Source of the DNA: Nakamurella flavida
Lineage (GTDB): Bacteria; Actinomycetota; Actinomycetes; Mycobacteriales; Nakamurellaceae
Direction: 5' to 3'
NCBI RefSeq assembly: GCF_030811475.1
Contig: NZ_JAUSQV010000001.1
Location: forward strand, 1,240,001-1,304,000
DNA: 64,000 nt
The translations under genes and the position numbers were made by a program. Numbering within the stretch: the stretch's first letter is position 1; each line of letters opens with the position of its first letter. Shown here piece after piece: positions 62,946-64,000 of the stretch. Below the pieces are notes generated by a model. That model worked only from the letters and a program-made list of their open reading frames with translations, had not been told where the DNA came from and ran no database searches.

Positions 62946-63809
62946 TCAGCGGCCGGTGGTGCCGGCCGACAGCTCGCGCATGCCGGCGGCCAGCCCCCGG
63001 AGGCGCTCGACGACCTCGGTGAGGGCGGGGCCCGGGCCGGCCAGATCGTGGGTCGCAGCGACGGTCTCGGCCGTCGCGGCGACCAGGTGGCCGTAACCGC
63101 CCACCCCGTCACGCACCTGCGCCGTCAGACGTTCGACCATCGCCCGGACGCCGGCCACCTCCGCCGCGTCACCGCCCGCCGAGCGCGCCCGCAGCAGGGA
63201 CGACAGCTGCGCCGCCTGCTCCCGCAGGCGCCGCTCCGCGGCGTCGGCGGCCGAGATGATGTCGGTGCGCAGGGACGCCACGGAGGGGTCGTCCGCCAGC
63301 AGCCCGATCATGGGGACCAGCCCGCGCAGGGCGTCGGAGTAACCGCTGAGCTGCTCCATCTGGGGCCGGACGGCCGAACCCACGGCCGGCCGGGCGGGTT
63401 GGGGCGGCGGCAACTGCCGCACCACGGCACGCCGGGTCCGGAGGTCGCGGGCGGATCGCAGGACACCGGACAGGCACCACAGCAGGAGGATGACGAAGGC
63501 GACCAGCCCGGCGGCGGCCGCCCCGGAGAACCCGGACACCAGCGTCACCGTCTGGAAGGCGGTCCCACCCGCTCCCACCACGGCTCCCGCGGACCAGATC
63601 TTCACCCGGCGTCGGGCGGCGGTCTGCCGGCGCCGCGCGACCGCGGATGCGTCCCGCCGCGCACGCACCATCTCCGCCGCGCTGCTGCTGACCGTGCCGA
63701 CCACGTCGCTGCCGCGGGCCACGGCCATGCCCGTCCCCACCAGCCCGGACCCGGCCGACCGCACCACCTTGATCAGGTCGGTGCGGGCGGTGGGCCCGTT
63801 GCGCCTCAT
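62946..63809 (-). CDS. PspM-like membrane partner of PspA
   Basis: The 287-residue product has a basic N-terminal part, two close membrane segments (about 72-118) and a long helical cytoplasmic domain. It starts 4 bp after pspA ends, as does PspM (Rv2743c) in Mycobacterium, where PspM anchors PspA at the membrane during envelope stress. Similarity is by topology and position rather than by motif. Confidence 0.7.
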   Translation of the reverse strand: MRRNGPTARTDLIKVVRSAGSGLVGTGMAVARGSDVVGTVSSSAAEMVRARRDASAVARRRQTAARRRVKIWSAGAVVGAGGTAFQTVTLVSGFSGAAAAGLVAFVILLLWCLSGVLRSARDLRTRRAVVRQLPPPQPARPAVGSAVRPQMEQLSGYSDALRGLVPMIGLLADDPSVASLRTDIISAADAAERRLREQAAQLSSLLRARSAGGDAAEVAGVRAMVERLTAQVRDGVGGYGHLVAATAETVAATHDLAGPGPALTEVVERLRGLAAGMRELSAGTTGR

Positions 63810-63813
63810 GGCC

Positions 63814-64000
63814 TCAGGCCTGACCGTTCGGCGCGGACTGCTGCACCCCCGGCTTGTTCAGGTCCGGGGTGGCGCCGGCGGCGGCGTCGATGGCCCGGGA
63901 CTGGCCGGCACCGAGCTCGGGGTGCAACTGGGCGCGCAGCTGATCGAGGCGGCTCGCGCCGGCCATGTCCAGGGTGGACTTCTGCACCTCGAGCATGCGT
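63814..64000 (-). CDS. pspA: Phage-shock protein A (PspA/IM30), C-terminal end
   Basis: Only the last 62 codons are in the window; the gene runs off the right edge. The stretch RMLEVQKSTLDMAGASRLDQ closely matches the end of mycobacterial PspA (Rv2744c), which reads [20 protein letters not shown]. A Pro/Ala/Gln-rich tail follows. PspA coats stressed membranes. It precedes the PspM-like gene in one unit. Confidence 0.85.
   Translation of the reverse strand, partial: RMLEVQKSTLDMAGASRLDQLRAQLHPELGAGQSRAIDAAAGATPDLNKPGVQQSAPNGQA

Overview
The window is chromosomal DNA from a high-G+C actinobacterium. The evidence is the strong G/C preference at third codon positions, a meso-DAP-type MurE, mycobacterial-type LexA boxes (TCGAAC-N4-GTTCGA), an adenosylcobalamin-dependent ribonucleotide reductase with NrdR, a PspA/PspM stress pair, RecA-RecX next to RNase Y, and many leaderless genes. 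The gene set and order would suit a relative of Nakamurella or the old Frankiales, but I cannot fix the genus from sequence alone. I saw no tRNA or rRNA genes, CRISPR arrays, insertion sequences or prophage genes.

Layout. (1) Bases 1-8570, minus strand: the start of the division and cell wall (dcw) cluster, mraZ-rsmH-ftsL-ftsI-murE-murF-mraY, with translationally coupled overlaps and a MraZ operator array upstream of mraZ. (2) 8737-18170: a surface-glycan block holding a polyprenyl-phosphate mannose synthase-like enzyme, two polytopic GT-C-like membrane proteins, a UDP-sugar dehydrogenase, a family 2 glycosyltransferase, an NAD-dependent epimerase and a GtrA protein. Parts of it (about 9870-11900) use less G/C-biased codons. 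(3) 18409-29009: moxR-DUF58-transglutaminase operon, DUF3040 membrane protein, dinB, a methyltransferase, a ParA-like ATPase, and a SAV_6107-type HEPN gene behind a small gene and a perfect LexA box. (4) 29259-38509: a GNAT acetyltransferase, a DUF885 peptidase-like protein, a non-coding minisatellite, and a complete Mrp cation/proton antiporter operon (mrpA(B)-C-D-E-F-G). (5) 38788-46444: a tiny ORF, SOS-controlled alkB, a VOC protein, nrdR-nrdJ, a LysM protein divergent from lexA, and tatA. (6) 46614-54107: hflX, dapF, miaA, a DUF349 protein and miaB. (7) 54319-57938: a glutamate-type ABC importer. (8) 58280-64000: RNase Y, recX, recA, DUF3046, PspM and the end of pspA.

How it fits together. 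Wall precursor synthesis (murE, murF, mraY, dapF) and septal transpeptidation (ftsI, ftsL) sit at one end. The inserted glycan block looks like a pathway from polyprenyl-P-sugar synthesis through flipping (GtrA) to extracytoplasmic transfer (GT-C). A second theme is DNA damage and replication: lexA, the LysM division-inhibitor candidate, alkB, recA and the HEPN unit carry LexA boxes of varying quality. Perfect actinobacterial DnaA boxes (TTGTCCACA) lie upstream of nrdRJ and recA, which suggests that nucleotide supply and repair are linked to replication initiation.
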